Assembly (NCBI GenBank): GCA_045656705.1
Contig: JAZORR010000054.1
Coordinates: 1 to 62,899, forward strand
DNA length: 62,899 nucleotides
Origin: RGIG4576 sp045656705
GTDB taxonomy: Bacteria; Bacteroidota; Bacteroidia; Bacteroidales; Muribaculaceae
Direction of reading: 5' to 3'
Below are positions 50,273 to 60,299 of the stretch, in pieces. Positions within the stretch are counted from its first letter, which is position 1; every line of letters starts with the position of its first letter. The position numbers and the translations under genes were made by a program. Under the pieces are notes generated by a model. The model did no database searches, was not told where the DNA came from, and saw nothing but the letters and a program-made list of their open reading frames with translations.

Positions 50273-50650
50273 ATGAAAAAGAAACAAACCGACATACTCA
50301 ATCACATCAATAGAAAATCGGGATTTAATGTCCCTGAAAACTATTTCGATGATTTTGCTTCTAAAATGGAAAGTATTCTGCCTCAGCACGAAGTTATTCC
50401 AGAGGTAAAACCCACCACTTGGAATCGCATTCGCCCATATGTATATATGACCGCGATGTTTGCTGGCATTTGGTGTATGATGTGGATTTTCAACGACATT
50501 ATGAGCGTTTCGTCACACACCGACTTCAATAAGACGATGATTGCCGGACTTCAAAACGAAGAGTATATCAACGAGTATATCCTACTCGACGACATCTCAG
50601 AATACGATATCTACACCTACCAAGATAGTATCGATGGAGATCTTTTTTAA
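50273..50650 (+). CDS. putative anti-sigma membrane protein
   Basis: A 125-aa protein. I start at 50273 (MKKKQTDILNHI), 34 bases after the sigma gene; the longer frame overlaps it. The cytosolic N-terminus contains the VPENYFDDFASKMESILP segment often found next to ECF sigma genes in this phylum. One membrane helix (about 60-82, YVYMTAMFAGIWCMMWIF) is followed by an acidic periplasmic tail. No zinc-binding anti-sigma motif is visible. An anti-sigma role rests on position and topology. Confidence 0.65.
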   Translation: MKKKQTDILNHINRKSGFNVPENYFDDFASKMESILPQHEVIPEVKPTTWNRIRPYVYMTAMFAGIWCMMWIFNDIMSVSSHTDFNKTMIAGLQNEEYINEYILLDDISEYDIYTYQDSIDGDLF

Positions 50651-50691
50651 GCAATAAACTATCAGTTACACATTAGTAAATACATTTTAAT

Positions 50692-51165
50692 ATGAAATCT
50701 TTTATATCATCTATAATTGCAGTTATCATCATATTCGGAGCTTCGGCCAATGCCATAGCTCAAGACAGCGAAAAACCTTCTCCCGGAAAATGGATGCAGG
50801 AAATGAGAAACTATAAGTATTCATTCCTTGCCAAAGAAGTGGGCATGACATCCGAACAAGAAAAGAAATTCACACCTCTTTACACCGAAATGGAGGATAA
50901 AATATATAAAGCTAATAAAGAGGTGAGAACCAACGCCAAAACCATTGGCAAAAACTTAGAAAATGCTTCTGACGACGAACTTTACAACACTGCTTTAGCT
51001 CTTTCTCAAGTGAAAGTGAGAGTGGCGGAAATAGAAAATGAATATTTCCTTCTTTTCGCCGAAATTCTCGACAAAAAACAAATGTATCTGCTCAAGAGAG
51101 CCGAAAATCGTTTCACTAAAGAGCTGCTTCATCACAACAAGAAAAGCAAAACAGAAAAACAATAA
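50692..51165 (+). CDS. Spy/CpxP-like periplasmic protein
   Basis: A 157-aa exported protein. The signal peptide ends AIAQ. The rest is helical and charged, with MTSEQEKKFTPLYTEMEDKI matching the LTxxQ-type repeat region of Spy/CpxP and ZraP proteins, which bind unfolded proteins or metals. It may be a chaperone or a sensor feeding back on the sigma factor. It lies 41 bases after the anti-sigma candidate and is followed by a terminator. Confidence 0.75.
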   Translation: MKSFISSIIAVIIIFGASANAIAQDSEKPSPGKWMQEMRNYKYSFLAKEVGMTSEQEKKFTPLYTEMEDKIYKANKEVRTNAKTIGKNLENASDDELYNTALALSQVKVRVAEIENEYFLLFAEILDKKQMYLLKRAENRFTKELLHHNKKSKTEKQ

Positions 51166-51176
51166 AGTCTAACCGT

Positions 51177-51204
51177 CCCGAAACATTAAACTACCTGTTT
51201 CGGG
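51177..51204 (+). terminator. terminator after the sigma/Spy unit
   Basis: CCCGAAACA pairs with TGTTTCGGG (9 bp, ten-base loop) followed by ATTTATTTTC. The T-run is broken, so termination may be partial and some transcription may reach the next gene. Confidence 0.65.
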
Positions 51205-51262
51205 ATTTATTTTCAATAACCTAATTAATAACAAAAACACAAAAAAATTACAACAAATCACT

Positions 51263-54200
51263 ATGAAATCGCACATTAATTTTGTATTAACCCTAATTTT
51301 GGCTGTAGCAAGCATCAACTTTGCTTCTGCTCAAATGCCTATTGTAAATGAAGAACCTATCGTGCTAAATCGTTCATCTTTCGATAAGCCCGACTTCAAC
51401 TATCCTCAAACAGTCATCGCCAATGCCGATGCTAAACTCAAAAAATCTATATCAGCTGGTAATGGACACTATGTAGTGCTTGCACTCATCCAATCGTCTT
51501 TGGCTAAATCTTTGATTTCCAACGACTCTCTACCTGTTATCATCGAGGACATCAATCGTATTGCCCAAATCGAAGACGATAAGTGCATACAAAGCACTCT
51601 TCTCCTTCTTGAGGCTAAAATCCTATGCGACTACTATCTCAACAATAAGCAGAAGATAGCAAGCCGCACCACGATTCCCACACTTCCGTCTAATGTTTTT
51701 GAGTGGAACGAGGACCAATTTCTTTCACACATCACTTCGCTCACCGTTAAGGCGTTAAGTGAAAGCAGTGTGCTGAAATCGGCTAAAATCACCGATTTTT
51801 CCGATATAGTAAGCATCAGTTCTGCTACTACTCACATCTACCCCACTATGTACGATTTCGTTGCCTATCAATGCATCGATATTTACAATAGTTGCAACCA
51901 AACACGCTTCATAAATCCTTTTATGCGAGGTTCTGCTGCATCTTCTACCGATTATTCTCAAAAAATCAGCCAGATTTACGATAGCCTGCTATCTTTTCAC
52001 GAGGATGGCAGCCTACCTCACATCGTGGCCGATATCAACCTTATCAAATCATCTCACATCGTTACAGATAAGCAAGCTGAATACAACAAACTATATCAGG
52101 CTCATAAGCACTCGGCCAATGTGGCTCCTGTCATTCTTCTGCTCGACCTTGAGCCAAAGGTTTTATATAGCATTTACACCGATTTTTTAAAGAATTACCC
52201 CAAAAGTATATTCGCCTCATCTATAGAGAAAAACAAACTCCAATTAGAGAAGCGTGACGTTACCTTACGCTACAATTATTATTTCACTTCTGCCGATAGC
52301 ATAAAAGTGAAGTGTGAAGTGCAAAATGCTAATAATATCGTGATTGAAGTATATCCTGTCTCTAATACTAATATCACTTTACAAGATATCAAAAAGGCTA
52401 AAATCAAGCCTATTGCCTCTCACACACTTTCGGTGGAAGGCAGTATCCCTTTTAGCCACAACACTCAGATTTCGTTGCCTCCTCTCGACTATGGCAGATA
52501 CACCATCGTGGCAAATTACATCAATAAGAATGGTAAGAAAGAAAATCAATCTTCCAACCATACACTTTACTCTTTCATTGTCACAGATATCACATCGTTT
52601 GCAGTAGTCGACAATCAAAACCAAAAGCGTAGCATTTTTGCTGTTGATGCCATCACAGGCGCTCCTTTAAAGGGGGTAATTGTAACTTGCACTCCTCAAA
52701 ACAGCAAACTTACACCACTCAACGCTTTCACTCGCAAAGATGGTAGCATTAGTGCATCAAATAGTTCTTATCAACTATTCAATTTTACTAATGCCAACGA
52801 CACTTTGTATTCATGGAGATACCACAATTATTTCTATAACTACAACGATACTGCCACACATTTCAATTGCAATCTTTTTACAGATTTATCGGTATATCGT
52901 CCCGGCGACACCATCAAAGTGGCTGCCGTATGCTATCGTGCCAATCCTTTTGAAAAATGTGTATCAAAACATCAAAAGGTGAAACTTAACTTTGTCGATG
53001 CCAACCACGATTCTATTTCGTGCATCGATCTTGTCACCGACGAAATGGGACGCATCACTCACAATTTCGTAGTCCCTACCGATCGCATGAATGGCAATTT
53101 CATTATCTATGTTCAAGATTCTGCTTCCAATGCTCAAATTGCAAGTAGCAGAGTAAGCATCAGCGAATACAAAACCCCTACATTCTATATAGAATTTATC
53201 GGCAAGAAGCATTCTTATCCCGAAAATGGCAACATCACAATTCGTGGCATGGTGAAAACATTCAGTGGCATTCCATTGGCCAATACTGCCATTCAATGCT
53301 ATCTTCAAAAGGCTTTGTGGTGGGGTAATTTCAACAATACTGCCACCACCACTATCCACACCGACGAAATGGGTATGTTTACGGTAACTTTTGATGCTGC
53401 TTCGGCCAAAGATAATACTGAAAATTCCATTTGTCGCTATAGACTTATGGCTACTGCCACCGACAAGGCTGGCGAAACTCAATCAGCCTCATCCACTCCA
53501 TTTTTCATCGGTAAATCGGTAATTTTGGAATGGAATGGTGCATACTCCACTTGCATCAATGCGACTGAATTGACCACTTTGCCTATCAAACTCATCAGTA
53601 ACGAAGAAAATGCTCCCGACAGTTACCCTTGTGTGCTTTCGCTCACCGACTGCAATGGTAAAGAAGTGGCAAATATCCCATTTGCATCAAACAAACCATC
53701 GTTTGATTTCTATAACATTGCATCAGGCGAATATAGCATCAAAATATCGCTTGCAAATGACCCATCGGTATACATCGACGATAAAAAAATTGTTCTTTAT
53801 CGTCCTACCGACAAAGTTCCTCCTGTGGAAAGTGCGCTTTGGATTCCTGTTACCGAAAAAGAATGCGCGCCAGGTGGCACTGTGTATGTGCTTTTGGGTT
53901 CATCATTCTCCGATAGCCATGTATATTACACCGTCAGCTACCTCAACCAAGTAATCAAGCAACGATGGACCACTCTAAAGAAAGGTTTGAGATATCTTGC
54001 ATTCAAGATGCCTAAGGAGATGATTGCAGGCGAAACCGCCATCATCACACTCTACAATGTGCATAATGGTGTAAGAGAATCACACCAAATCACAGTTTTT
54101 GCAAAAGTGCATACTCCTGTAGCATCTCTCACCTTTGAGTCGTTCCGCAATCGCATCGTGCCCGGCACACGCGAGCACTGGACTCTACACCTTGCTGTAG

Positions 54201-56854
54201 ATGGTAAACCGGTAGCAAATGGGGCCATCATCGGTGCTATTACCGATAAGGCCATCAATGCTATCCAAGAAAATAAATGGAATTTCTACTTGAGTAATCT
54301 CACACGCACCACTCGCGTCGCTCTCACCGCACCTTATTCGGTAGGAAGAAATCATAAAACTTTTAGTTGGAACACATCTATCGACAAACGCATCGGCAAG
54401 TTGGAAACACCTTCGTTTGCAGCTCCTACACTCAACCTTTATGGACAGAATTTCTTCCCCAAGAGTATCCGTATAAGAGGTTTCGGTGCTGCAAATAGTA
54501 TGGATAGAGCTCAAACTCTTATGTATAGCAAAAATAGTTCCGAGGAGATGAGCAGAGAATATGATGCTGGAGTGAGCCTCGACACTAAAATCGAAAACAC
54601 TATGGCTTCCACTCCTCTTCGCACCGATAAGGTGAAGACTGCACTATGGCAACCATTACTCATCACCGATGCCTATGGCAATGCCCACATAGAGTTTGAA
54701 GTTCCCGATATGAACACTACTTGGCAATTCAAGGCTGTTGGCTACGACCAAGCTATGAACGCAAGCACTATCTTCCGCGACATCGTGGCAAGCAAACCTA
54801 TAATGGTAAGCCCTAATATGCCTCGTTTCCTACGACAAGGCGATGATGTTACTCTTATGGCAAATGTATTGAACGCTACCGATAGCACTCAACATTGCGA
54901 TGCTGTGATAGAATTATTCAATCCATTTACTTCACAAGTGTTGGCATCACAATCATATAATGCAACGATTCACAAGCAAAATTCCACTTCCTTGTCTATC
55001 GCATATGCTGTGCCCGACACTTTGAATGCACTTGCTTTCCGCATTAAGGCTACTAATGGATTATATAGTGATGGTGAACAAGTGCTTATCCCTGTATTAC
55101 CTTCGGCAAGTCCCGTTGTAGAAAGCAATCCTTTCTACATCACTCCCGAAGATAAGGATTACACAATACATCTTCCTCGCCTCAATAGTGATGCAAAAAT
55201 AACATTTGAATACTGCAACAATCCTGTGTGGTATATTGCCACTGCATTGCCATCTATCAATAGTGACAATCACAGCAATGCCACATCACTCGCACACTCG
55301 CTTTTCGCTCATCTTGTGGCAAAGAAGATAGTAAACAATTATCCAGCAATCGGCGAAGCTATTGATTATTGGAAAAAACATCCTCAAGACTCGGTTCTTG
55401 TGTCGATGCTTGCAAAAAATGATGACCTAAAGATAGGGAATCTTCTTGCTTCTCCTTGGTTTAAGGAGAGCGAAACACAAACTATGCGCATGGCGCAAAT
55501 GTGTAACTTACTCAACGCTGAGATTACATCGTCAACCACCGCCAACCTTGTGGACAAACTCGCAGAATTGCAAACCGACGACGGTGGATTTACTTGGTAT
55601 AAGTATCCCGATGCAAAATCATCGGTTTACACCACTATATATGTACTACAAGTTCTCGGCAAGATAAAGGCATACGATGCTATTGACAACGATAGCAAGT
55701 TACACACCCTTATTCAAAAGGGTGTAAGTTATCTCGACCAAGAAATAATTAACCTATTAAATGATAAAAAAGATAAAAAAAATATAAAAAACTTCAGCGA
55801 ACACCTTTCGTTTGCCTACACGCGCTCCCTCTTCCCCAATTTAGCGATGAATCACGATGTAAAAATGCTCTACGATAACATCACACGCTCACTTTCACTG
55901 GAATGGCGTAAGATGAATCTTTCCGACAAAGCTTTTGCCACTATCACTCTTGTCAATTTCGGCAAAGATAAGGAAGCAATGACCATACTTGAGTCACTTC
56001 GCCAATTTAGTGTGTACAAACCATCTACCGGTAGATTTTGGGACAATTATCAAGATACCTTTGGAAGATATCACAGCAAAGTTTCACTCACTGCGCTCAT
56101 ATTACAAGCATATCACATGCTTATGCCTAAGGCTGTAGAAATAGACCAAATTCGTCAATGGCTATTGCTCGAAAAACAAGCCACTGATTGGGGCAATTCG
56201 AGCCTTGCTGCCGATGCCGTTTTCGCTTTGCTCACCACAGGCTCCGATTGGCTTACCAATAATCAAATGCCTGTAATCAAATTCAACAATGCTCCTATCG
56301 CAATGAATAGAATCGACCAAATCCTCGGATATGGCAAGGTGCAGCTTGATGTAAGCAACATAAGCACCAATTCTATCACGATAAAACGCAATGGAGGCAA
56401 GCCATCTTGGGGTGCTGTGTATAGTCAATATAACGCACCGATGACCGATGTGAAAGCTCACGCCACCGACGACATCGCCATCAACAAGGAAGTACGCCCA
56501 TATAATGGAGCTACCGAATATAAAGTGGGCGATAAGGTACAAATACGACTCACCATCGCCTGCAACCGCAATGCTGAATATGTGACACTTACCGACGAAC
56601 GACCAGCGTGCATCGAACCTGCCGACCAAATTTCAGGTTATCGATATGCCGATGGTATCGGTTACTATTTAGAAACAAAAGACTCAGCAACAAATATTTT
56701 CTTTAATTATTTGCCTAAAGGCACTCACATTGTCACCTACGACGCCTATGTCACCAACATTGGTTCGTTTCATAGTGGAGTGGCTACAATACGGTGCCAA
56801 TATGCACCACAAATCACAGCGCACTCGGCTGGCGATATTATTTCGGTAAAATAA
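51263..56854 (+). CDS. alpha-2-macroglobulin family protein, very large
   Basis: A 1863-aa exported protein with signal peptide 1-24 (ASAQ). After an N-terminal helical region come MG-type beta domains, including a carboxypeptidase-regulatory-like segment (about 460-500). The MG2 domain includes NLFTDLSVYRPGDTIKVAAV. The A2M domain contains LWQPLLITDAYGNAHIEFE and PNMPRFLRQGDDVTL. The terpenoid-type toroid is marked by QTDDGGFTWYKY, and the thioester motif (CxEQ) is missing. Bacterial relatives are thought to trap proteases or stabilise the envelope. It is not a short fragment or a fusion. It lies 97 bases after the Spy-like gene, across a weak terminator. Confidence 0.9.
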   Translation: MKSHINFVLTLILAVASINFASAQMPIVNEEPIVLNRSSFDKPDFNYPQTVIANADAKLKKSISAGNGHYVVLALIQSSLAKSLISNDSLPVIIEDINRIAQIEDDKCIQSTLLLLEAKILCDYYLNNKQKIASRTTIPTLPSNVFEWNEDQFLSHITSLTVKALSESSVLKSAKITDFSDIVSISSATTHIYPTMYDFVAYQCIDIYNSCNQTRFINPFMRGSAASSTDYSQKISQIYDSLLSFHEDGSLPHIVADINLIKSSHIVTDKQAEYNKLYQAHKHSANVAPVILLLDLEPKVLYSIYTDFLKNYPKSIFASSIEKNKLQLEKRDVTLRYNYYFTSADSIKVKCEVQNANNIVIEVYPVSNTNITLQDIKKAKIKPIASHTLSVEGSIPFSHNTQISLPPLDYGRYTIVANYINKNGKKENQSSNHTLYSFIVTDITSFAVVDNQNQKRSIFAVDAITGAPLKGVIVTCTPQNSKLTPLNAFTRKDGSISASNSSYQLFNFTNANDTLYSWRYHNYFYNYNDTATHFNCNLFTDLSVYRPGDTIKVAAVCYRANPFEKCVSKHQKVKLNFVDANHDSISCIDLVTDEMGRITHNFVVPTDRMNGNFIIYVQDSASNAQIASSRVSISEYKTPTFYIEFIGKKHSYPENGNITIRGMVKTFSGIPLANTAIQCYLQKALWWGNFNNTATTTIHTDEMGMFTVTFDAASAKDNTENSICRYRLMATATDKAGETQSASSTPFFIGKSVILEWNGAYSTCINATELTTLPIKLISNEENAPDSYPCVLSLTDCNGKEVANIPFASNKPSFDFYNIASGEYSIKISLANDPSVYIDDKKIVLYRPTDKVPPVESALWIPVTEKECAPGGTVYVLLGSSFSDSHVYYTVSYLNQVIKQRWTTLKKGLRYLAFKMPKEMIAGETAIITLYNVHNGVRESHQITVFAKVHTPVASLTFESFRNRIVPGTREHWTLHLAVDGKPVANGAIIGAITDKAINAIQENKWNFYLSNLTRTTRVALTAPYSVGRNHKTFSWNTSIDKRIGKLETPSFAAPTLNLYGQNFFPKSIRIRGFGAANSMDRAQTLMYSKNSSEEMSREYDAGVSLDTKIENTMASTPLRTDKVKTALWQPLLITDAYGNAHIEFEVPDMNTTWQFKAVGYDQAMNASTIFRDIVASKPIMVSPNMPRFLRQGDDVTLMANVLNATDSTQHCDAVIELFNPFTSQVLASQSYNATIHKQNSTSLSIAYAVPDTLNALAFRIKATNGLYSDGEQVLIPVLPSASPVVESNPFYITPEDKDYTIHLPRLNSDAKITFEYCNNPVWYIATALPSINSDNHSNATSLAHSLFAHLVAKKIVNNYPAIGEAIDYWKKHPQDSVLVSMLAKNDDLKIGNLLASPWFKESETQTMRMAQMCNLLNAEITSSTTANLVDKLAELQTDDGGFTWYKYPDAKSSVYTTIYVLQVLGKIKAYDAIDNDSKLHTLIQKGVSYLDQEIINLLNDKKDKKNIKNFSEHLSFAYTRSLFPNLAMNHDVKMLYDNITRSLSLEWRKMNLSDKAFATITLVNFGKDKEAMTILESLRQFSVYKPSTGRFWDNYQDTFGRYHSKVSLTALILQAYHMLMPKAVEIDQIRQWLLLEKQATDWGNSSLAADAVFALLTTGSDWLTNNQMPVIKFNNAPIAMNRIDQILGYGKVQLDVSNISTNSITIKRNGGKPSWGAVYSQYNAPMTDVKAHATDDIAINKEVRPYNGATEYKVGDKVQIRLTIACNRNAEYVTLTDERPACIEPADQISGYRYADGIGYYLETKDSATNIFFNYLPKGTHIVTYDAYVTNIGSFHSGVATIRCQYAPQITAHSAGDIISVK

Positions 56855-56890
56855 GGCACATAAGTTTCGGTATTTTTCAGTAAAATGTAG

Positions 56891-56898
56891 TAACTTCG
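56891..56898 (+). promoter_or_regulatory. near-consensus -7 box before the aminotransferase
   Basis: TAACTTCG differs from TAnnTTTG by one base and lies 21 bases before the ATG at 56920. It is the only candidate in the 65-base gap between the macroglobulin gene and the sugar-nucleotide operon. Confidence 0.35.
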
Positions 56899-56919
56899 CA
56901 TAATTGAAAGAAAATTAAA

Positions 56920-58059
56920 ATGAACTCACGAATTTTCCTATCGTTGCCACATCTTGGGGGCAACGAAATGAAATGGATAGAAGAAGCCTTCGAAGGTAGT
57001 TGGGTAGTGCCATTAGGCCCTAATGTCAACGAGTTCGAACGCCTTCTTGGTGTCTATTTAGGTAATCCCAATATAGTAGCATTGAGTGCAGGCACTGCAG
57101 CCTTGCACTTGGGGCTTGTGGCTCTTGGCGTAGAGGCTGGCGACGAGGTTATCTGTCAGTCGTTCACTTTCGCAGCAAGTGCTAACCCTATCCTCTATCA
57201 AGGGGCTACACCCGTGTTTGTTGATAGCGAACCCATAACATGGAATATGTGCCCTATTGCCCTTGAAGAAGCAATCGTAGAGCGTAAAAAGGTCACAGGA
57301 AAGTATCCTAAGGCTATCATTCCTGTTCATTTATATGGAATGCCTGCCAAAATGGACGAAATAATGGCTGTAGCCGATAAATATGGTATCCCCGTACTTG
57401 AAGATGCTGCCGAAGCTCTTGGTTCTACTTATCGAGGCAAACAATGTGGTACTTTCGGCGAATATGGCGCACTCAGTTTCAACGGCAACAAAATCATCAC
57501 CACTTCGGGTGGTGGTGCCCTTATTTGTCCTAATGCCGAAGCCGACAGTCGCATCAAATTCCTCGCCACACAAGCACGCGAGAATATGCCTTATTACTAC
57601 CACAATGTAATAGGATACAACTATCGATTGAGTAATATAAGTGCAGGTATTGGCTGCGGACAAATGCAAGTGCTCGACGAGCATGTGGCACGCCGCCGCG
57701 CAATTCACTCGCTCTATACCGAGCTTCTGAAAAATATCGAAGGAGTAACAGTGATGCAAAATCCATCTGCCGACTACAACTCAAACTTCTGGCTCACTAC
57801 TATCACATTCGACGAACGATGGGACATCACTCCAGAAGACATTAGATTGGCTCTTGAAGCAGAAAACATAGAGACTCGTTGGCTATGGCGACCTATGCAT
57901 ATGCAACCGGTTTTTGCAAATGCTCTTTACTACGGAGATCAATGTGCACAACACTTGTTTGAGCACGGACTTTGCCTTCCAAGTGGTTCATCACTTACCG
58001 ATGACGAAATACGCAGAGTAGCCAATGCTCTAATCGCATTTTTTAACAGTAAAAAATAA
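56920..58059 (+). CDS. DegT/DnrJ/EryC1/StrS-type sugar aminotransferase
   Basis: A 379-aa PLP enzyme that aminates a keto sugar nucleotide. The PLP lysine is K191 in SFNGNKIITTSGGG, the cofactor Asp is in EDAAEALGS (161-169), and SAGTAALHLGL (56-66) binds phosphate. The next two genes make and use GDP-4-keto-6-deoxymannose, so a perosamine-type product is possible, but UDP-sugar substrates are equally typical of the family. Gap to gmd is 12 bases. First gene of a four-gene operon. Confidence 0.88.
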   Translation: MNSRIFLSLPHLGGNEMKWIEEAFEGSWVVPLGPNVNEFERLLGVYLGNPNIVALSAGTAALHLGLVALGVEAGDEVICQSFTFAASANPILYQGATPVFVDSEPITWNMCPIALEEAIVERKKVTGKYPKAIIPVHLYGMPAKMDEIMAVADKYGIPVLEDAAEALGSTYRGKQCGTFGEYGALSFNGNKIITTSGGGALICPNAEADSRIKFLATQARENMPYYYHNVIGYNYRLSNISAGIGCGQMQVLDEHVARRRAIHSLYTELLKNIEGVTVMQNPSADYNSNFWLTTITFDERWDITPEDIRLALEAENIETRWLWRPMHMQPVFANALYYGDQCAQHLFEHGLCLPSGSSLTDDEIRRVANALIAFFNSKK

Positions 58060-58071
58060 TAACAGATATAT

Positions 58072-59157
58072 ATGGAAGAAACTAACAAAAAGGTAGCACT
58101 TATCACAGGTATCACAGGACAAGATGGCTCTTTCCTTGCCGAATTCCTTCTTGAAAAGGGCTACGAAGTTCATGGTATCATTCGCCGAAGCAGTTCGTTC
58201 AATACTGGACGCATTGAGCATCTATATTTCAACGAATGGGTGCGCGATATGAAGCAAAATCGCACCATCAATCTGCACTATGGCGATATGACCGACTCAA
58301 GTTCGCTTATTCGCATCATTCGTGAGGTGAAACCTACCGAAATATATAATCTTGCAGCACAAAGTCATGTGAAGGTATCGTTTGACGTACCTGAATACAC
58401 TGCCGAAACCGATGCAGTGGGTACTCTTCGCCTTCTCGAAGCAGTGCGCATCCTTAATCGCGAGAAAGTGACTCGCATCTACCAAGCAAGTACATCTGAA
58501 CTCTATGGTAAGGTGCAAGAAGTTCCTCAATCCGAAACCACCCCATTCTATCCTCGCAGTCCATACGGATGTGCTAAACTATATGGTTTCTGGATTACAA
58601 AGAACTATCGCGAAAGTTATGGAATGTATGCCGTAAATGGTATCTTATTTAACCACGAAAGTGAACGCCGTGGCGAAACATTCGTCACTCGCAAAATCAC
58701 TCTTGCAGTGGCACGCATCGTAAATGGTCTGCAAGACAAACTATATCTTGGCAATCTAAACGCTCTTCGCGACTGGGGATATGCTAAGGACTATGTAGAA
58801 TGTATGTGGCTCATTCTTCAACAAGACGAACCTGAAGATTTCGTGATCGCTACAGGCGAATACCATAGCGTACGCGAATTCACCACCCTTGCATTCCGCC
58901 GTGCAGGCATCGAACTTGAATGGCAAGGCGAAGGCGTAGAAGAAAAGGGTATAGACAAGGCTACAGGCAAAGTGCTCGTAGAAGTAGATCCTAAATATTT
59001 CCGTCCTTGTGAAGTAGAACAATTGCTCGGAAACCCTACCAAGGCGAAAGAAAAACTTGGTTGGAATCCTCGCAAAACATCTTTTGAAGAACTTATCAAC
59101 ATTATGGTAGATAACGACATCAAGAAGGTGAAAGAAAATCCTGATTGCGTAAGATAA
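58072..59157 (+). CDS. gmd: GDP-mannose 4,6-dehydratase
   Basis: Converts GDP-mannose to GDP-4-keto-6-deoxymannose with bound NADP. The 361-aa short-chain dehydrogenase has the nucleotide loop GITGQDG (13-19), the catalytic Thr/Ser-Glu in ASTSELYG (139-146) and the YxxxK pair Y165/K169. The motif FNHESERRGETFVTRKIT is diagnostic for Gmd. It lies 13 bases before the fucose synthase gene, the usual pairing for GDP-L-fucose. Confidence 0.95.
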   Translation: MEETNKKVALITGITGQDGSFLAEFLLEKGYEVHGIIRRSSSFNTGRIEHLYFNEWVRDMKQNRTINLHYGDMTDSSSLIRIIREVKPTEIYNLAAQSHVKVSFDVPEYTAETDAVGTLRLLEAVRILNREKVTRIYQASTSELYGKVQEVPQSETTPFYPRSPYGCAKLYGFWITKNYRESYGMYAVNGILFNHESERRGETFVTRKITLAVARIVNGLQDKLYLGNLNALRDWGYAKDYVECMWLILQQDEPEDFVIATGEYHSVREFTTLAFRRAGIELEWQGEGVEEKGIDKATGKVLVEVDPKYFRPCEVEQLLGNPTKAKEKLGWNPRKTSFEELINIMVDNDIKKVKENPDCVR

Positions 59158-59170
59158 TCCCCTATTCTCA

Positions 59171-60277
59171 ATGAATAAAGACTCTAAAATATACGTTGCC
59201 GGACATCGAGGACTTGTAGGTTCTGCCATTTGGAGAAACCTCGAGAGCAAAGGCTACACCAACCTCGTAGGACGCACGCACAAAGAACTCGACCTATTGG
59301 ATGGTGCTGCAGTAAAACGTTTCTTCGACGAGGAGCAACCCGAGTATGTGGTGCTTGCAGCAGCCCATGTGGGAGGAATCATGGCTAATAGCCTTTATCG
59401 TGCAGATTTCATCTACGAGAACCTGCAAATTCAGCAAAATGTAATAGGGGAAAGTTTCCGTCACGGCGTAAAAAAATTACTTTTCCTCGGTAGCACTTGC
59501 ATCTACCCTCGCGAAGCATCTCAACCCATCGCCGAAACCGAACTACTCACCTCACCACTTGAATATACCAACGAGCCTTACGCCATAGCTAAGATTGCCG
59601 GTTTGAAATTGTGCGAAAGTTTCAACCTTCAATATGGCACCAATTACATTGCTGTGATGCCTACCAATCTCTATGGTCCTCGCGACAATTTCAATCTTGA
59701 GACAAGCCATGTGCTTCCTGCTATGATTCGCAAGATTTATCTTGCCAAGCAACTCAACGAAGAAAATTGGGACGCTATCCGTAAGGATTTGAATGCACGA
59801 CCTATCGAAGGCATATCGGGCGACAACAGCGATAGCGAAATTATCGCCATCCTCGCCAAATATGGCATTCACGCCGACCACCTTCTCCTATGGGGTAGTG
59901 GAAAACCTTTGCGCGAATTCCTATGGAGCGAAGATATGGCAGATGCTTCGGCGTTCATTATGGAAAATATCAATTTCCACGACACCTATGAAGGCGAACC
60001 TATCACCCCAGGCACTCCAGAGATGGCAAAGCGTGGTATTCGCAATTGCCACATCAATATCGGAAGTGGAAAAGAAATCACTATAGCCACTCTTGCTCAA
60101 CTATGCAAGGACGCAATTGCTTATAACGGAGAGATTCGTTGGGACGCAACCAAACCCGATGGCACTATGCGTAAACTCACCGATGTGTCGAAACTTCACG
60201 CACTCGGATGGCAACACAAAATGGAAATCGAGGACGGCGTGAAAGCCCTATTCGATTGGTATATTACGAATTTATAA
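59171..60277 (+). CDS. fcl: GDP-L-fucose synthase
   Basis: A 368-aa epimerase/reductase that converts the Gmd product to GDP-L-fucose. The dinucleotide loop is GHRGLVG (11-17), with S108 in LGSTCIYP and Y137/K141 in YAIAKIAG. It is longer than the E. coli enzyme because of an insert of about 40 residues around 195-235 (NARPIEGISGDNSD), a form I associate with this phylum. It ends 22 bases before the SGNH esterase gene. Confidence 0.94.
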   Translation: MNKDSKIYVAGHRGLVGSAIWRNLESKGYTNLVGRTHKELDLLDGAAVKRFFDEEQPEYVVLAAAHVGGIMANSLYRADFIYENLQIQQNVIGESFRHGVKKLLFLGSTCIYPREASQPIAETELLTSPLEYTNEPYAIAKIAGLKLCESFNLQYGTNYIAVMPTNLYGPRDNFNLETSHVLPAMIRKIYLAKQLNEENWDAIRKDLNARPIEGISGDNSDSEIIAILAKYGIHADHLLLWGSGKPLREFLWSEDMADASAFIMENINFHDTYEGEPITPGTPEMAKRGIRNCHINIGSGKEITIATLAQLCKDAIAYNGEIRWDATKPDGTMRKLTDVSKLHALGWQHKMEIEDGVKALFDWYITNL

Positions 60278-60299
60278 ACATCTAACAACATAACACATT

